A DNA stretch of 64,000 bases from Streptomyces sp. SAI-127 (GCF_029894425.1 NZ_JARXYJ010000001.1:5890001-5954000); one strand, 5' to 3'; shown: positions 55,410 through 64,000, counted from the stretch's first letter. The notes: generated by a model from the sequence alone, not told the origin. Translations and numbers: made by a program.

Positions 55410-58226
55410 ATGCCCCCCACCACCACCGCCTCATCGGGTCAGCAGCCCGGCAAGTCCGGCAGGAAGAAGGGGCGAAGAGCCCGTCTGATCGTTCTCGTCC
55501 TCGTCATGGCCGTCATCGCCGGCTTCGCCTACGGCGGCTACTGGTCGGTGAGCACCGTCCGTGCCTCCTTCCCGCAGACCAAGGGCTCGATCGAGCTCGA
55601 AGGCCTGTCGGGCCCCGTGGACGTCAAGCGCGACAGCTACGGCATCCCGCAGATCTACGCCTCCTCGGACGCGGACCTGTTCATGGCGCAGGGCTACGTC
55701 CAGGCGCAGGACCGCTTCTACGAGATGGACGTACGCCGTCACATGACCTCCGGGCGCCTGTCGGAGATGTTCGGCAAGGGCCAGGTCGACGACGACGAGT
55801 TCCTGCGCACACTGGGCTGGGACCGGGTCGCGAAGAAGGAGTACGACACCAAGCTGTCGGCCTCCACCAAGAAGTACCTCCAGGCCTACGCCAAGGGAGT
55901 CAACGCCTACCTCCAGGGCAAGAGCGGCAAGGACATCTCCCTGGAGTACGCGGCGCTCGGCTTCAAGAACGACTACAAGCCCGAGAAGTGGACCCCCGTC
56001 GACTCGGTCGCGTGGCTGAAGGCCATGGCCTGGGACCTGCGCGGCAACATGCAGGACGAGATAGACCGGGCCTTGATGACGAGCCGCCTCGGCCCGAAGC
56101 AGATCGCCGACCTGTACCCCGGGTACCCGTACAGCCGGAACCAGACGATCGTCCAGGAGGGCCAGTACAACGAACTGACCCGGACCTTCGAGCAGAACGG
56201 CAGCACGGAGAACAGCGGGACGACCGGCACCGGCACTTCCTCGAGCGGCTCCGGAACGTCCACGACCGGCACCTCGGGCACCTCGGGCTCCACCGCGTCG
56301 TCGGCCTCCTCCTCGACCGCCTCGGCGCTCCAGAGCCAGCTCTCGGGCCTCTACAACGTCCTGGACGACGTCCCCACGGCCGTCGGCGTCAACGGCCAGG
56401 GCATCGGCTCCAACTCCTGGGTCGTGGCGGGCTCGCACACCATCACCGGCAAGCCGCTGCTGGCCAACGACCCGCACCTGTCGGCCTCCCTGCCGTCCGT
56501 CTGGTACCAGATGGGCCTGCACTGCCGGACCGTCTCCAGCAAGTGCCAGTACGACGTCTCCGGCTACACCTTCGCGGGCATGCCCGGCGTGGTCATCGGC
56601 CACAACGCGAAGATCGCCTGGGGCATGACGAACTCCGGCGTCGACGTCACCGACCTCTACCTGGAGAAGCTCTCCGGCGACGGCTACCTCTACGACGGCA
56701 AGACCAAGCCCTTCACCACGCGCGAGGAGACCATCAAGGTCGCCGGCGGCGAGTCCAAGAAGATCGTCGTGCGTGAGACGAACAACGGCCCCCTGCTCTC
56801 CGACCGCTACGACGAACTCGTGAAGGTCGGCAAGAAGGCCACCGTCGACAACGCCGCCCCTGACCGCGGCGACGGCTACGGCGTCGCCCTGCGCTGGACC
56901 GCGCTCGACCCCGGCACCTCCATGGACGCCGTGTTCGCGATGGACAAGGCGTCGAACTGGAGCGAGTTCCGCGCGGCGGCGGCCCTGTTCGACGTGCCCT
57001 CGCAGAACCTCGTCTACGCCGACTCCGAGAACATCGGCTACACGCTGCCCGGCCGCATCCCGATCCGCGCGAAGGGCGACACCGGCGCCATCCCGGCCCC
57101 GGGCTGGGACCCCAAGTACGCCTGGACCGGCAAGTACATCCAGCAGGACGAGCTGCCCTACGAGTACAACCCGTCGCGCGGCTACATCGTCACCGCCAAC
57201 CAGGCCGTGATCGACAAGGACAAGTACCCCTACACGCTCACCACGGACTGGGGCTACGGCACCCGCAGCCAGCGCATCACCGACCTGATCGAGCAGAAGA
57301 TCAAGGGCGGCGGCAAGGTCTCCACCGACGACATGCGCCAGATGCAGCTCGACAACAGCAGCGAGATCGCCAAGCTGCTCGTGCCCAAGCTGCTGAAGAT
57401 CGACATCAAGGACAAGGACGTCCGTCAGGCGCAGGAGCTGCTGGAGGGCTGGGACTACACCCAGGACGCCGACTCGGCGGCGGCCGCCTACTTCAACGCC
57501 GTCTGGCGCAACATCCTCAAGCTCGCCTTCGGCAACAAGCTGCCCAAGGAGCTGCGGGTCAAGGGCCAGTGCCTGTGGGTCGACCCCATCAACACCACCG
57601 GGCCCGCGGACGAGGCGGACAAGGTCCGCGAGTGCGGCCAGCGTGACGCCGACCAGGCGCAGCCCGACGGCGGCGACCGCTGGTTCGAGGTCGTGCGCAA
57701 GCTCATGGACGACGAGAACAGCGACTGGTGGAAGACCCCGAAGGGCGTCGGCGACCGTCCCGAGGCCAACAACCGGGACGAGCTGTTCGAGCGCGCCATG
57801 ATCGACGCCCGCTGGGAGCTGACCGCCAAGCTCGGCAAGGACATCGACACATGGAGCTGGGGCCGGCTGCACCGCCTCTTCCTGAAGAACCAGACCCTGG
57901 GCACCGAAGGCCCCGACATCGTGAAGTACATGCTCAACCGCGGCCCCTGGAAGCTCAGCGGCGGCGAGGCGACGGTCAACGCGACCGGCTGGAACGCCGC
58001 GGGCGGTTACGGAGTCGTCTGGGTGCCGTCGATGCGCATGGTGGTCAACCTCGGCGACCTCGACAAGTCGAAGTGGATCAACCTCACCGGCGCCTCCGGG
58101 CACGCCTACAGCGCGCACTACACCGACCAGACCGGCAAGTGGACCAAGGGCGAGCTGCTGGACTGGTCGTTCTCGGACGACGCCGTCGACAAGAGCACGA
58201 CCGACACACTGGTGCTGAAGCCGTGA
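55410..58226 (+). CDS. Penicillin-acylase family Ntn hydrolase, membrane-anchored
   Basis: 938 residues. A basic cytoplasmic start and one transmembrane helix (about 25-45) are followed by a large extracellular Ntn-hydrolase domain. The nucleophile Ser334 stands after Gly in GIGSNSWVV, the autocatalytic cut between alpha and beta chains. A Ser/Thr/Gly linker (about 265-310) precedes it and is the spacer region in this family. NDPHLSASLPSVWY is the oxyanion region. The natural substrate is unknown; amides or acyl-homoserine lactones are typical for homologues. ATG 55410 follows AAGGA. Confidence 0.9.
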   Translation: MPPTTTASSGQQPGKSGRKKGRRARLIVLVLVMAVIAGFAYGGYWSVSTVRASFPQTKGSIELEGLSGPVDVKRDSYGIPQIYASSDADLFMAQGYVQAQDRFYEMDVRRHMTSGRLSEMFGKGQVDDDEFLRTLGWDRVAKKEYDTKLSASTKKYLQAYAKGVNAYLQGKSGKDISLEYAALGFKNDYKPEKWTPVDSVAWLKAMAWDLRGNMQDEIDRALMTSRLGPKQIADLYPGYPYSRNQTIVQEGQYNELTRTFEQNGSTENSGTTGTGTSSSGSGTSTTGTSGTSGSTASSASSSTASALQSQLSGLYNVLDDVPTAVGVNGQGIGSNSWVVAGSHTITGKPLLANDPHLSASLPSVWYQMGLHCRTVSSKCQYDVSGYTFAGMPGVVIGHNAKIAWGMTNSGVDVTDLYLEKLSGDGYLYDGKTKPFTTREETIKVAGGESKKIVVRETNNGPLLSDRYDELVKVGKKATVDNAAPDRGDGYGVALRWTALDPGTSMDAVFAMDKASNWSEFRAAAALFDVPSQNLVYADSENIGYTLPGRIPIRAKGDTGAIPAPGWDPKYAWTGKYIQQDELPYEYNPSRGYIVTANQAVIDKDKYPYTLTTDWGYGTRSQRITDLIEQKIKGGGKVSTDDMRQMQLDNSSEIAKLLVPKLLKIDIKDKDVRQAQELLEGWDYTQDADSAAAAYFNAVWRNILKLAFGNKLPKELRVKGQCLWVDPINTTGPADEADKVRECGQRDADQAQPDGGDRWFEVVRKLMDDENSDWWKTPKGVGDRPEANNRDELFERAMIDARWELTAKLGKDIDTWSWGRLHRLFLKNQTLGTEGPDIVKYMLNRGPWKLSGGEATVNATGWNAAGGYGVVWVPSMRMVVNLGDLDKSKWINLTGASGHAYSAHYTDQTGKWTKGELLDWSFSDDAVDKSTTDTLVLKP

Positions 58227-58247
58227 GCCTCCGGCGTTAGAGCGAAC

Positions 58248-58283
58248 AAGGGGCCCGCCACACGCGCGTGTGGCGGGCCCCTT
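58248..58283. terminator. Perfect 36-base palindromic terminator
   Basis: AAGGGGCCCGCCACACGC then its exact inverse, with no loop bases beyond the turn, 21 bases after the acylase stop and 23 before the cyclo-ligase stop. It serves both convergent genes. Confidence 0.9.
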
Positions 58284-58306
58284 CGTACGCGAGGAGGAGC
58301 GGATGT

Positions 58307-58936
58307 TCATGCGCTACGGAAGCGGCGCACACCCGACGGCGTCACCACCGCGTGCACCGGCCGGTCGTGCGCCTCCTCCGGGACGTGCGCGACGACCTCG
58401 GAGTCGTACAGGAGCACGACCAGCGCCGGTCGTGCGCCCGCGCGCTCCAGGCGCGCGAGCACCCGGTCGTACGACCCTCCGCCGCGCCCCAGGCGCATCC
58501 CGCGCCCGTCCACCGCCAGGCCCGGCAGCAGCACGACGTCGGCGCCGGTCACGGCGTCCGGGCCCAGCCGCTCACCGGAGGGCTCGAAGAGGGCCATCTT
58601 CCCGCCGTGCTGGACGCGCGCGACAGACCCCTCGCCGGTGTAGGCGCCCCAGTCCAGATCGTTGTCCGGAAGAAGCGCCGGGAGCAGAACACGCACGCCC
58701 CGCTCGCGCAGCGCGTCAAGGAGCGTGAGCGTGCCGGGTTCGGTCCCCACCGAGACGTACGCCGCCACCGTGCGCGCACGTGCCAGTTCGGGCAGCTCAA
58801 GGGCCCGGTCGGCCAGCGCGGCCGCGGCTTCTCGCACGTCATCGGCCGTCAACCTGCTCCTCACTGCCAGGTATTCTTGCCGCAATGTTCGCTTGTCAGG
58901 CTTGGTGGGACGTCCAATGTGACTCAAAGTCTGCAC
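58307..58936 (-). CDS. 5-formyltetrahydrofolate cyclo-ligase
   Basis: 209 residues. RGMRLGRGGGSYDRVLARLE is the ATP/folate-binding motif of the family, with GADVVLLPGLAVD before it. The start PTKPDKRTLRQEYLAVRSRL is standard. The enzyme makes 5,10-methenyl-THF from 5-formyl-THF using ATP. GTG 58936 follows AAGGG; TTG 58927 is an alternative. It is divergent from galU with an AT-rich spacer containing ATAAG-AG-CTTAT. Confidence 0.92.
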   Translation of the reverse strand: MQTLSHIGRPTKPDKRTLRQEYLAVRSRLTADDVREAAAALADRALELPELARARTVAAYVSVGTEPGTLTLLDALRERGVRVLLPALLPDNDLDWGAYTGEGSVARVQHGGKMALFEPSGERLGPDAVTGADVVLLPGLAVDGRGMRLGRGGGSYDRVLARLERAGARPALVVLLYDSEVVAHVPEEAHDRPVHAVVTPSGVRRFRSA

Positions 58937-59020
58937 CCATACCCTTCTAATACGCTCATATAAGAGCTTATTAACCGGAGCCCCAGATTCCAGGCAAAGG
59001 CACCGGATAGGGTGGCGAAC

Positions 59021-59923
59021 ATGACTCAGTCGCACCCTCGGATCAGCAAGGCTGTCATTCCGGCAGCAGGGCTCGGCACCCGCTTCCTGCCGGCCACCAA
59101 GGCCACTCCCAAGGAGATGCTGCCGGTGGTCGACAAGCCGGCGATCCAGTACGTGGTCGAGGAGGCCGTCTCGGCGGGCCTCGATGACGTCCTCATGATC
59201 ACGGGACGCAACAAGCGCCCCCTGGAGGACCATTTCGACCGCAACTACGAGCTCGAGTCCGCCCTCCAGAAGAAGGGCGACGCCGGCCGGCTCGCCAAGG
59301 TCCAGGAGTCCAGCGACCTCGCCACCATGCACTACGTGCGCCAGGGCGACCCCCGAGGGCTCGGCCACGCCGTCCTGTGCGCGGCCCCCCACGTGGGCCA
59401 CGAGCCCTTCGCCGTCCTCCTCGGCGACGACCTGATCGACGCCCGCGACCCCCTGCTCAAGCGGATGATCGAGGTGCAGGAGCAGTACGGCGGCAGCGTC
59501 ATCGCGCTCATGGAGGTCGCGCCCGAGCAGATCCACCTCTACGGCTGTGCCGTCGTGGAGGAGACCGAGGACAGCGACGTCGTCAGGGTGGGCGGCCTCG
59601 TCGAGAAGCCGGAGGCGTCCGACGCCCCGTCGAACTACGCGGTCATCGGCCGCTACGTCCTCGACCCGCACATCTTCGACATACTCCGCAAGACCGAGCC
59701 GGGCCGGGGCAACGAGATCCAGCTCACCGACGCCCTCCAGCAGCTCGCACAGGACGAGAAGATCGGCGGCCCGGTGCACGGCGTCGTCTTCAAGGGCCGC
59801 CGCTATGACACCGGGGACCGCGGCGACTATCTGCGTGCCATTGTCAGACTCGCGTGCGAACGTGAAGACCTGGGCCCGGACTTCCGGACCTGGCTTCGCA
59901 GTTTCGTAGCCGAGGAGATGTAG
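59021..59923 (+). CDS. galU: UTP-glucose-1-phosphate uridylyltransferase
   Basis: 300 residues. AVIPAAGLGTRFLPATKATPKE is the nucleotidyl-transferase signature, with VVDKPAIQYVVEEA next. It makes UDP-glucose for cell-wall and storage polysaccharides. ATG 59021 follows GGATAGGGTGG, which may be a -10 region, so the transcript may be short-leadered. It is the first gene of a co-directional galU-glp-moaC-mogA-GNAT-sepX run; the stop is four bases before the next start. Confidence 0.95.
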   Translation: MTQSHPRISKAVIPAAGLGTRFLPATKATPKEMLPVVDKPAIQYVVEEAVSAGLDDVLMITGRNKRPLEDHFDRNYELESALQKKGDAGRLAKVQESSDLATMHYVRQGDPRGLGHAVLCAAPHVGHEPFAVLLGDDLIDARDPLLKRMIEVQEQYGGSVIALMEVAPEQIHLYGCAVVEETEDSDVVRVGGLVEKPEASDAPSNYAVIGRYVLDPHIFDILRKTEPGRGNEIQLTDALQQLAQDEKIGGPVHGVVFKGRRYDTGDRGDYLRAIVRLACEREDLGPDFRTWLRSFVAEEM

Positions 59924-59927
59924 CGAG

Positions 59928-61250
59928 TTGAGCAGCGCCGCGACCCGCCCCACCGACCAGGACCACCTCTGGTCGGTGGACGAACACCTGGAGGACATCC
60001 TCGCGACCGTCCGCCCCCTCGAACCCATCGAGCTGCAGCTGCTCGACGCCCAGGGCTGCGTCCTGGTCGAGGACGTCACGGTCCCGGTGTCCCTGCCGCC
60101 GTTCGACAACAGCTCCATGGACGGCTACGCGGTGCGGGTCGCGGACGTGGCGGGCGCGAGCGAGGAGTTCCCGGCGGTCCTGGACGTCGTCGGGGACGTC
60201 GCGGCGGGCCAGGCGGGGCCGCTGCAGGTCGGTCCCGGGCAGGCCGCCCGCATCATGACCGGCGCCCCGCTGCCGCCCGGCGCCGAGACCGTCGTCCCCG
60301 TCGAGTGGACCGACGGAGGCCTGGGCGAGGGCCCGGTGACCGGGATGCGCGCCCGCAGTCTCGCCCCCGAGGGCGCCGAAGGACATGTGCACGTGTACCG
60401 GCCCGCCGAGGCACGCGCGCACGTGCGCGCCGAGGGCAGCGACGTGCGGGCAGGCGACCGCGCCCTGGACGCCGGCACCGTCCTCGGCCCCCCGCAGATC
60501 GCCCTGCTCGCCGCGATCGGCCGCGGCACCGTCCGGGTGCGCCCGCGCCCGCGCGTGGTCGTCATGTCCACCGGCAGCGAACTCGTCCAGCCCGACGAGA
60601 GCCTCGGCGCCGGCCAGATCTACGACTCCAACAGCTTCGCCCTCACCGCGGCCGCCCGCGACGCCGGCGCCATCGCCTACCGCGTGGGCGCCGTCGCCGA
60701 CGACGCCGAGACCCTGCGCTCCACCATCGAGGACCAGCTCGTCCGCGCCGACCTCGTGGTCACCACGGGCGGTGTGAGCGTCGGGGCCTACGACGTCGTC
60801 AAGGAGGCGCTGTCCTCCGTGGGCGACGAGGACGAGCCGGGCAGCGGTGTCGACTTCCGCAAGCTCGCCATGCAGCCCGGCAAACCGCAGGGCTTCGGCT
60901 CCATCGGCCCCGACCACACCCCGCTGCTGGCCCTGCCGGGCAACCCGGTGTCGTCGTACGTCTCCTTCGAACTGTTCGTCCGCCCGGCGATCCGCACGCT
61001 CATGGGCCTCGACGACGTCCACCGGCCGCGGACCAGGGCGACCCTGACCGCCGACAAGGCGCTGACCTCGCCCAAGGGACGCCGGCAGTTCCTGCGCGGT
61101 GCCTACGCGGACGGCTCGGTCGCCCCCGTCGGTGGCGCCGGCTCCCATCTGGTGGCCGCCCTCGCGCAGGCCAACGCGCTGATCGTCGTACCGGAGGACG
61201 TGGAGTCCGTCGAGCCCGGGACCGAGGTCGAAGTGGTCCAGCTCGGCTGA
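59928..61250 (+). CDS. glp: MoeA/gephyrin-like protein (Glp)
   Basis: 440 residues of the MoeA fold. It has PPFDNSSMDGYAVRV at the start, VVMSTGSELV and TTGGVSVGAYD in the MPT-binding domain, and LLALPGNPVSSYVSF near the end. In Streptomyces and Corynebacterium, a gephyrin-like Glp encoded beside galU and sepX or glpR takes part in cell division with FtsZ and a membrane receptor. Locus order supports that identity here, although moaC and mogA follow, so it may also serve molybdopterin. TTG 59928 follows GAGGAG by eleven bases. Confidence 0.87.
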   Translation: MSSAATRPTDQDHLWSVDEHLEDILATVRPLEPIELQLLDAQGCVLVEDVTVPVSLPPFDNSSMDGYAVRVADVAGASEEFPAVLDVVGDVAAGQAGPLQVGPGQAARIMTGAPLPPGAETVVPVEWTDGGLGEGPVTGMRARSLAPEGAEGHVHVYRPAEARAHVRAEGSDVRAGDRALDAGTVLGPPQIALLAAIGRGTVRVRPRPRVVVMSTGSELVQPDESLGAGQIYDSNSFALTAAARDAGAIAYRVGAVADDAETLRSTIEDQLVRADLVVTTGGVSVGAYDVVKEALSSVGDEDEPGSGVDFRKLAMQPGKPQGFGSIGPDHTPLLALPGNPVSSYVSFELFVRPAIRTLMGLDDVHRPRTRATLTADKALTSPKGRRQFLRGAYADGSVAPVGGAGSHLVAALAQANALIVVPEDVESVEPGTEVEVVQLG

Positions 61251-61312
61251 GTACCCCTGGTTGGCGGTACCGTGTCGCGCACAACAGGCCGGACCGGGAG
61301 CGCCGCACAACC

Positions 61313-61792
61313 ATGAGTACGCAGGACCGACTGACGCACATCGACGAAGCGGGAGCCGCCCGCATGGTCGATGTCTCCGGCAAGGACGTCACCGCACGCA
61401 CCGCGCGTGCCAGTGGACGTGTTCTCGTTTCACCCCGAGTGATCGAGCTGCTGCGCGGCGGGGGCGTCCCCAAGGGCGACGCGCTGGCCACCGCGCGGAT
61501 CGCGGGCATCATGGGCGCCAAACGCACGCCGGACCTGATCCCGCTGTGCCACCCGTTGTCGGTGTCCGGTGTGAAACTGGACCTGTCGGTAGCGGACGAC
61601 GCCGTGGAGATCCGGGCCACTGTGAAGACGACGGACCGCACGGGCGTCGAGATGGAGGCCCTCACCGCGGTCTCCGTCGCCGCGCTCACCGTGATCGACA
61701 TGGTCAAGGCGGTCGACAAGGGAGCGGTCATCACGGACGTGCGGGTGGAGGAGAAGACGGGCGGCAAGTCGGGCGACTGGAGCCGGGCATGA
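61313..61792 (+). CDS. moaC: Cyclic pyranopterin monophosphate synthase accessory protein
   Basis: 159 residues. LIPLCHPLSVSGVKLDL and GVEMEALTAVSVAALTVIDMVKAVDKG are the MoaC signatures, with KTGGKSGDW at the end. It converts the MoaA product to cPMP in molybdenum cofactor synthesis. The ATG at 61313 has a distant GGGAG. Its stop overlaps the start of mogA (ATGA), so the two are translationally coupled. Confidence 0.94.
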   Translation: MSTQDRLTHIDEAGAARMVDVSGKDVTARTARASGRVLVSPRVIELLRGGGVPKGDALATARIAGIMGAKRTPDLIPLCHPLSVSGVKLDLSVADDAVEIRATVKTTDRTGVEMEALTAVSVAALTVIDMVKAVDKGAVITDVRVEEKTGGKSGDWSRA

Positions 61793-62295
61793 CGTATCGC
61801 GCTCTTGTGGTCACCGCCTCCAACCGGGCCGCCGCCGGGGTCTACGAGGACAAGGGCGGCCCGCTGATCGCCGACGGTCTGAAGCGCTTCGGTTTCACCG
61901 TCGAGGGGCCGCGGGTCGTGGCCGACGGGCGCCCCGTGGAGGCGGCCCTGCAGGCCGCTGTCGATTCCGGATACGACGTCGTCGTCACCACCGGCGGCAC
62001 CGGCATCTCACCCACCGACCGCACCCCCGAGGCGACCCGCGCGGTGATCGAATACGAGGTACCGGGCATCGCGGAGGCCATCCGGGCGTTCGGCCGGGAG
62101 AAGGTACCGACCGCCGCGCTCTCCCGGGGCCTGGCCGGGGTGGCCGGACGCACACTGATCGTCAACCTGCCGGGTTCCAGTGGCGGGGTGAAGGACGGAC
62201 TGGCCGTTCTGGAGCCCCTGTTGATGCACGCCGTCGACCAGGTCCGCGGCGGCGACCACCCGAGACCCGGCCCCGGCAGTGGGGGTGCGAGCTGA
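61789..62295 (+). CDS. mogA: Molybdopterin adenylyltransferase (MogA/MoaB)
   Basis: 168 residues. TTGGTGISPTDRTPEAT is the diagnostic MPT-binding motif, followed by ALSRGLAGVAGRTLIVNLPGS. It activates molybdopterin with ATP before metal insertion. The start overlaps the moaC stop by four bases and the stop overlaps the following GNAT gene start. Confidence 0.93.
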   Translation: MTYRALVVTASNRAAAGVYEDKGGPLIADGLKRFGFTVEGPRVVADGRPVEAALQAAVDSGYDVVVTTGGTGISPTDRTPEATRAVIEYEVPGIAEAIRAFGREKVPTAALSRGLAGVAGRTLIVNLPGSSGGVKDGLAVLEPLLMHAVDQVRGGDHPRPGPGSGGAS

Positions 62296-62930
62296 ACAGC
62301 CCATCCTGGCCCGTCGTACTGGCGGACGGCGATGTCGTCCTGAGGCCGATAAAGATGCGTGACCAGCGGCTGTGGCGTGAGGTCAACCGGCGCAACCGGG
62401 ACTGGCTGCGCCCCTGGGAGGCGACCATTCCGCCGCCCACCCCGAGCGGGCCGATCGCGCACCGGCCGACCTACCGTCAGATGGTCCGCCACCTCAGGGC
62501 CGAGGCGAACGCGGGGCGGATGCTGCCGTTCGTCATCGAGTACCGGGGGCAACTGGTCGGGCAGTTGACGGTCGCCGGAATCACCTGGGGCTCGATGTGC
62601 TCGGGGCACGTCGGCTACTGGGTGGACCAGTCGGTGGCCGGGCGCGGGGTGATGCCGACCGCTGTGGCGCTTGTCGTGGACCACTGTTTCCGCACGGTCG
62701 GCCTGCACCGCATCGAGGTCTGCATTCGCCCCGAGAACGGGCCGAGCCGCCGGGTCGTCGAGAAACTCGGATTCCGCGAGGAGGGACTGCGGCCGCGTTA
62801 TCTCCACATCGACGGCGCCTGGCGCGACCATCTCGTGTTCGCGCTCACCGCGGAAGAGGTGCCCGACGGGTTGCTCCGACGCTGGCAGCGGGCACGCTCC
62901 AGGAGCACACCGCACGACAATCCCGCATAG
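62292..62930 (+). CDS. RimJ/RimL-type GNAT acetyltransferase, probable CTG start
   Basis: 212 residues from CTG 62292. The segment before the first ATG (62355) is coding: WPVVLADGDVVLRPIKMRDQ matches the RimJ/RimL N-terminal. No ATG, GTG or TTG exists in that frame back to the mogA stop, and the CTG overlaps that stop (CTGA) as a coupled GTGA would. GGGGGT lies five bases upstream. Acetyl-CoA signature: GYWVDQSVAGRGVMPTAV. It likely acetylates a protein N-terminus. If ATG 62355 is used instead, the N-terminal 21 residues are lost. Confidence 0.8.
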   Translation: MNSPSWPVVLADGDVVLRPIKMRDQRLWREVNRRNRDWLRPWEATIPPPTPSGPIAHRPTYRQMVRHLRAEANAGRMLPFVIEYRGQLVGQLTVAGITWGSMCSGHVGYWVDQSVAGRGVMPTAVALVVDHCFRTVGLHRIEVCIRPENGPSRRVVEKLGFREEGLRPRYLHIDGAWRDHLVFALTAEEVPDGLLRRWQRARSRSTPHDNPA

Positions 62931-63140
62931 CCGGGAAGCCCGGCCGGCACCTTGGCACCGGAAATGGAATATCTGTTCGAAAATGATCGGTGCATGACCG
63001 TCTCGGGCCATTGAATTCACGACTCATGCGGCCTGCTGATCGGATCGGTCACAAAAAAAGCTCGAAATATCAGCCAGATCGTGCGACACACCGGCGCAAT
63101 TGGCAGATGGCCTCACGCAAACCCCTCTACCGTGTGAGGC
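62931..63140. other. Spacer before sepX (210 bp)
   Basis: No gene. It contains GCCTCAC/GTGAGGC inverted arms around 63111-63140, which end at the sepX start, and is otherwise unremarkable. Confidence 0.4.
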
Positions 63141-64000
63141 GTGAGCAGCAGCGGCCTCATCTACGCAGTCATTGTCGGGGCCTGGGCCGCCTACTTGGTG
63201 CCGATGTGGCTCCGTAGGCAGGACGAGCTGAACGAGGCCCGTCCGACGGAACGCTTCAGCACGGCCATCCGGTTGCTGTCCGGACGGGCGGGCATGGAGC
63301 GTCGGTACGCCAAGGACCTGCGCGCGCGCTCCACCGACGAGGGGGAGCACGGCGCCGACGAACCGGATGCCGTCACCGAGTCGGTGGACGTCCGGGCCTT
63401 CGCCATGCCTCCGACACGTCCGCAGGCCCAGGCGGCGGTCCAGCCGTCGGCTTCGGAGCGCCGGGAGGCGACGCGCGAGCCCGCGCCCGAACACGGTGGC
63501 GCGCCGACGCGCAAGCAGGCGCCCGCACCCGCCGCTTCGGCGCAGTCCCAGGCTCAGACGCATGCCCCCGCACCCCGGCGCACGGCCGCCGCGGAAGCGG
63601 CCGCGGCGCGCGCCCGGCGTGTGAAGGTACTCGCGCGCCGACGGCGTACGACCGTGATGCTCTTCCTGGCCTTCACGCTCGGCACGATCGTCGCCGCCGT
63701 CGGGGGACTCGCCTTCCTGTGGGCGCCCGGTGTGCCCGCCGTGATGCTCAGCGCGTACATCGCTTACCTGCGCTCCCAGGAACGCCGCCGCTTCGCCTAC
63801 CAGATGGACCGGCGCCGGGCCGAGGCCGCCGCACAGCGACTGCGGGAACGCGCGCGCCAGCCGCGCCGCCGCGCGTCCGTGAGCACCGGCGTGGACGCCG
63901 ACGAACCGGAAGAGGGACCAGGGACGGAGACCGATCCCGGGCTCTCGGCGCTCGCCGCCGACCGGCGTGCCCTCGTCGAGCAGACCGATCACGCCGAGTG
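63141..64000 (+). CDS. sepX: SepX, septum-associated membrane protein (3' part outside the window)
   Basis: 286 or more residues. The GTG at 63141 starts VSSSGLIYAVIVGAWAAYLVPMWL with an N-terminal membrane helix. A long Ala/Pro/Gln-rich charged stretch (about 65-165) follows, then a second hydrophobic segment (about 172-211) and a basic region with RRRRA clusters. This architecture and its place after galU, glp and the GNAT gene match SepX/GlpR, an actinobacterial cell-division receptor that partners with Glp. The C-terminus lies past 64000. The GAGG site is only one base from the GTG, so leaderless expression is possible. Confidence 0.75.
   Translation, partial: MSSSGLIYAVIVGAWAAYLVPMWLRRQDELNEARPTERFSTAIRLLSGRAGMERRYAKDLRARSTDEGEHGADEPDAVTESVDVRAFAMPPTRPQAQAAVQPSASERREATREPAPEHGGAPTRKQAPAPAASAQSQAQTHAPAPRRTAAAEAAAARARRVKVLARRRRTTVMLFLAFTLGTIVAAVGGLAFLWAPGVPAVMLSAYIAYLRSQERRRFAYQMDRRRAEAAAQRLRERARQPRRRASVSTGVDADEPEEGPGTETDPGLSALAADRRALVEQTDHAE

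Noticed and set aside
55431-58310. A 959-codon minus-strand frame over the acylase gene
   Set aside because: Antisense shadow of the Ntn hydrolase; Val/Leu/Gly-rich with no domain.

Overview
This is a contiguous stretch of a Streptomyces chromosome, or of a very close relative. The DNA is about 70% G+C with strong third-position GC bias, GTG/TTG starts are frequent, and Shine-Dalgarno sites are GGAGG-like. Many genes are typical of the genus: the sigma factor HrdD, XRE/DUF397, DUF574, DUF6227, HelR, SepX and a tandem IclR regulator. No insertion sequence, integrase, phage module, CRISPR array or rRNA is visible. The only tRNA is tRNA-Arg(CCU). The region reads as core or near-core chromosome with accessory enzymes scattered through it.

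Layout. 0-8 kb: a truncated HxlR regulator divergent from an NmrA-like protein, an ADP-ribosylglycohydrolase homologue with altered metal sites, a sodium:solute symporter, an SDR divergent from an unknown ferredoxin-fold-like protein, and a large polytopic membrane protein. 8-18 kb: a DD-carboxypeptidase with a huge acidic cytoplasmic tail, a GOLPH3/GPP34 protein, an XRE/DUF397 pair, glutathione peroxidase, an ArsR-type regulator divergent from an MFS pump, a PGRP-type amidase and a DUF574 methyltransferase. 18-25 kb: a coupled GH11 xylanase/CE4 deacetylase operon, then HelR (RNA polymerase-rescuing helicase) preceded by a rifamycin-associated element, DoxX/HxlR, and a DHA2 exporter. 25-35 kb: tRNA-Arg, SDR/TetR, a double IclR regulator, a secreted M6 metalloprotease, TetR/DHA2 with twin operators, MarR divergent from a LigB-type dioxygenase, and a PAT-like GNAT. 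35-44 kb: hrdD with a SigR-type promoter, a structured intergenic region, WYL/DHA2, and the fructose PTS operon fruR-fruK-fruA. 44-58 kb: DUF6227, an L,D-transpeptidase lipoprotein, a P1 peptidase, LtrA, MscL, a SAF/CpaB-like protein, MTA phosphorylase, an FmdB zinc-ribbon protein behind a CIRCE-like element, an MFS protein, a CPA1 antiporter and a penicillin-acylase-like Ntn hydrolase. 58-64 kb: 5-FTHF cyclo-ligase divergent from galU-glp(moeA)-moaC-mogA-rimJ-like-sepX, an arrangement that joins molybdopterin genes to the actinobacterial gephyrin-like/SepX cell-division locus.

How the genes work together. Several regulator/target pairs carry readable operators: ArsR/MFS, TetR/MFS, HxlR/DoxX, MarR/dioxygenase, WYL/MFS and FruR/fruKA. 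Stress inputs are visible as a RAE box on helR, a SigR-like promoter on hrdD and a CIRCE-like site on fmdB. A Streptomyces dispersed repeat (CAGGGGCGCGGGGAACTGCGC type) occurs in intergenic spacers and once inside a coding sequence. The closest things to undescribed biology here are the HrcA-type control of a poly-Ser FmdB protein, a structured RNA region downstream of hrdD, a perfect 25-bp-stem hairpin upstream of the acylase gene, an 18-bp perfect inverted repeat inside fruA, and the metal-site-degenerate ARH protein. All operator, promoter and RNA calls were made by eye and are untested.
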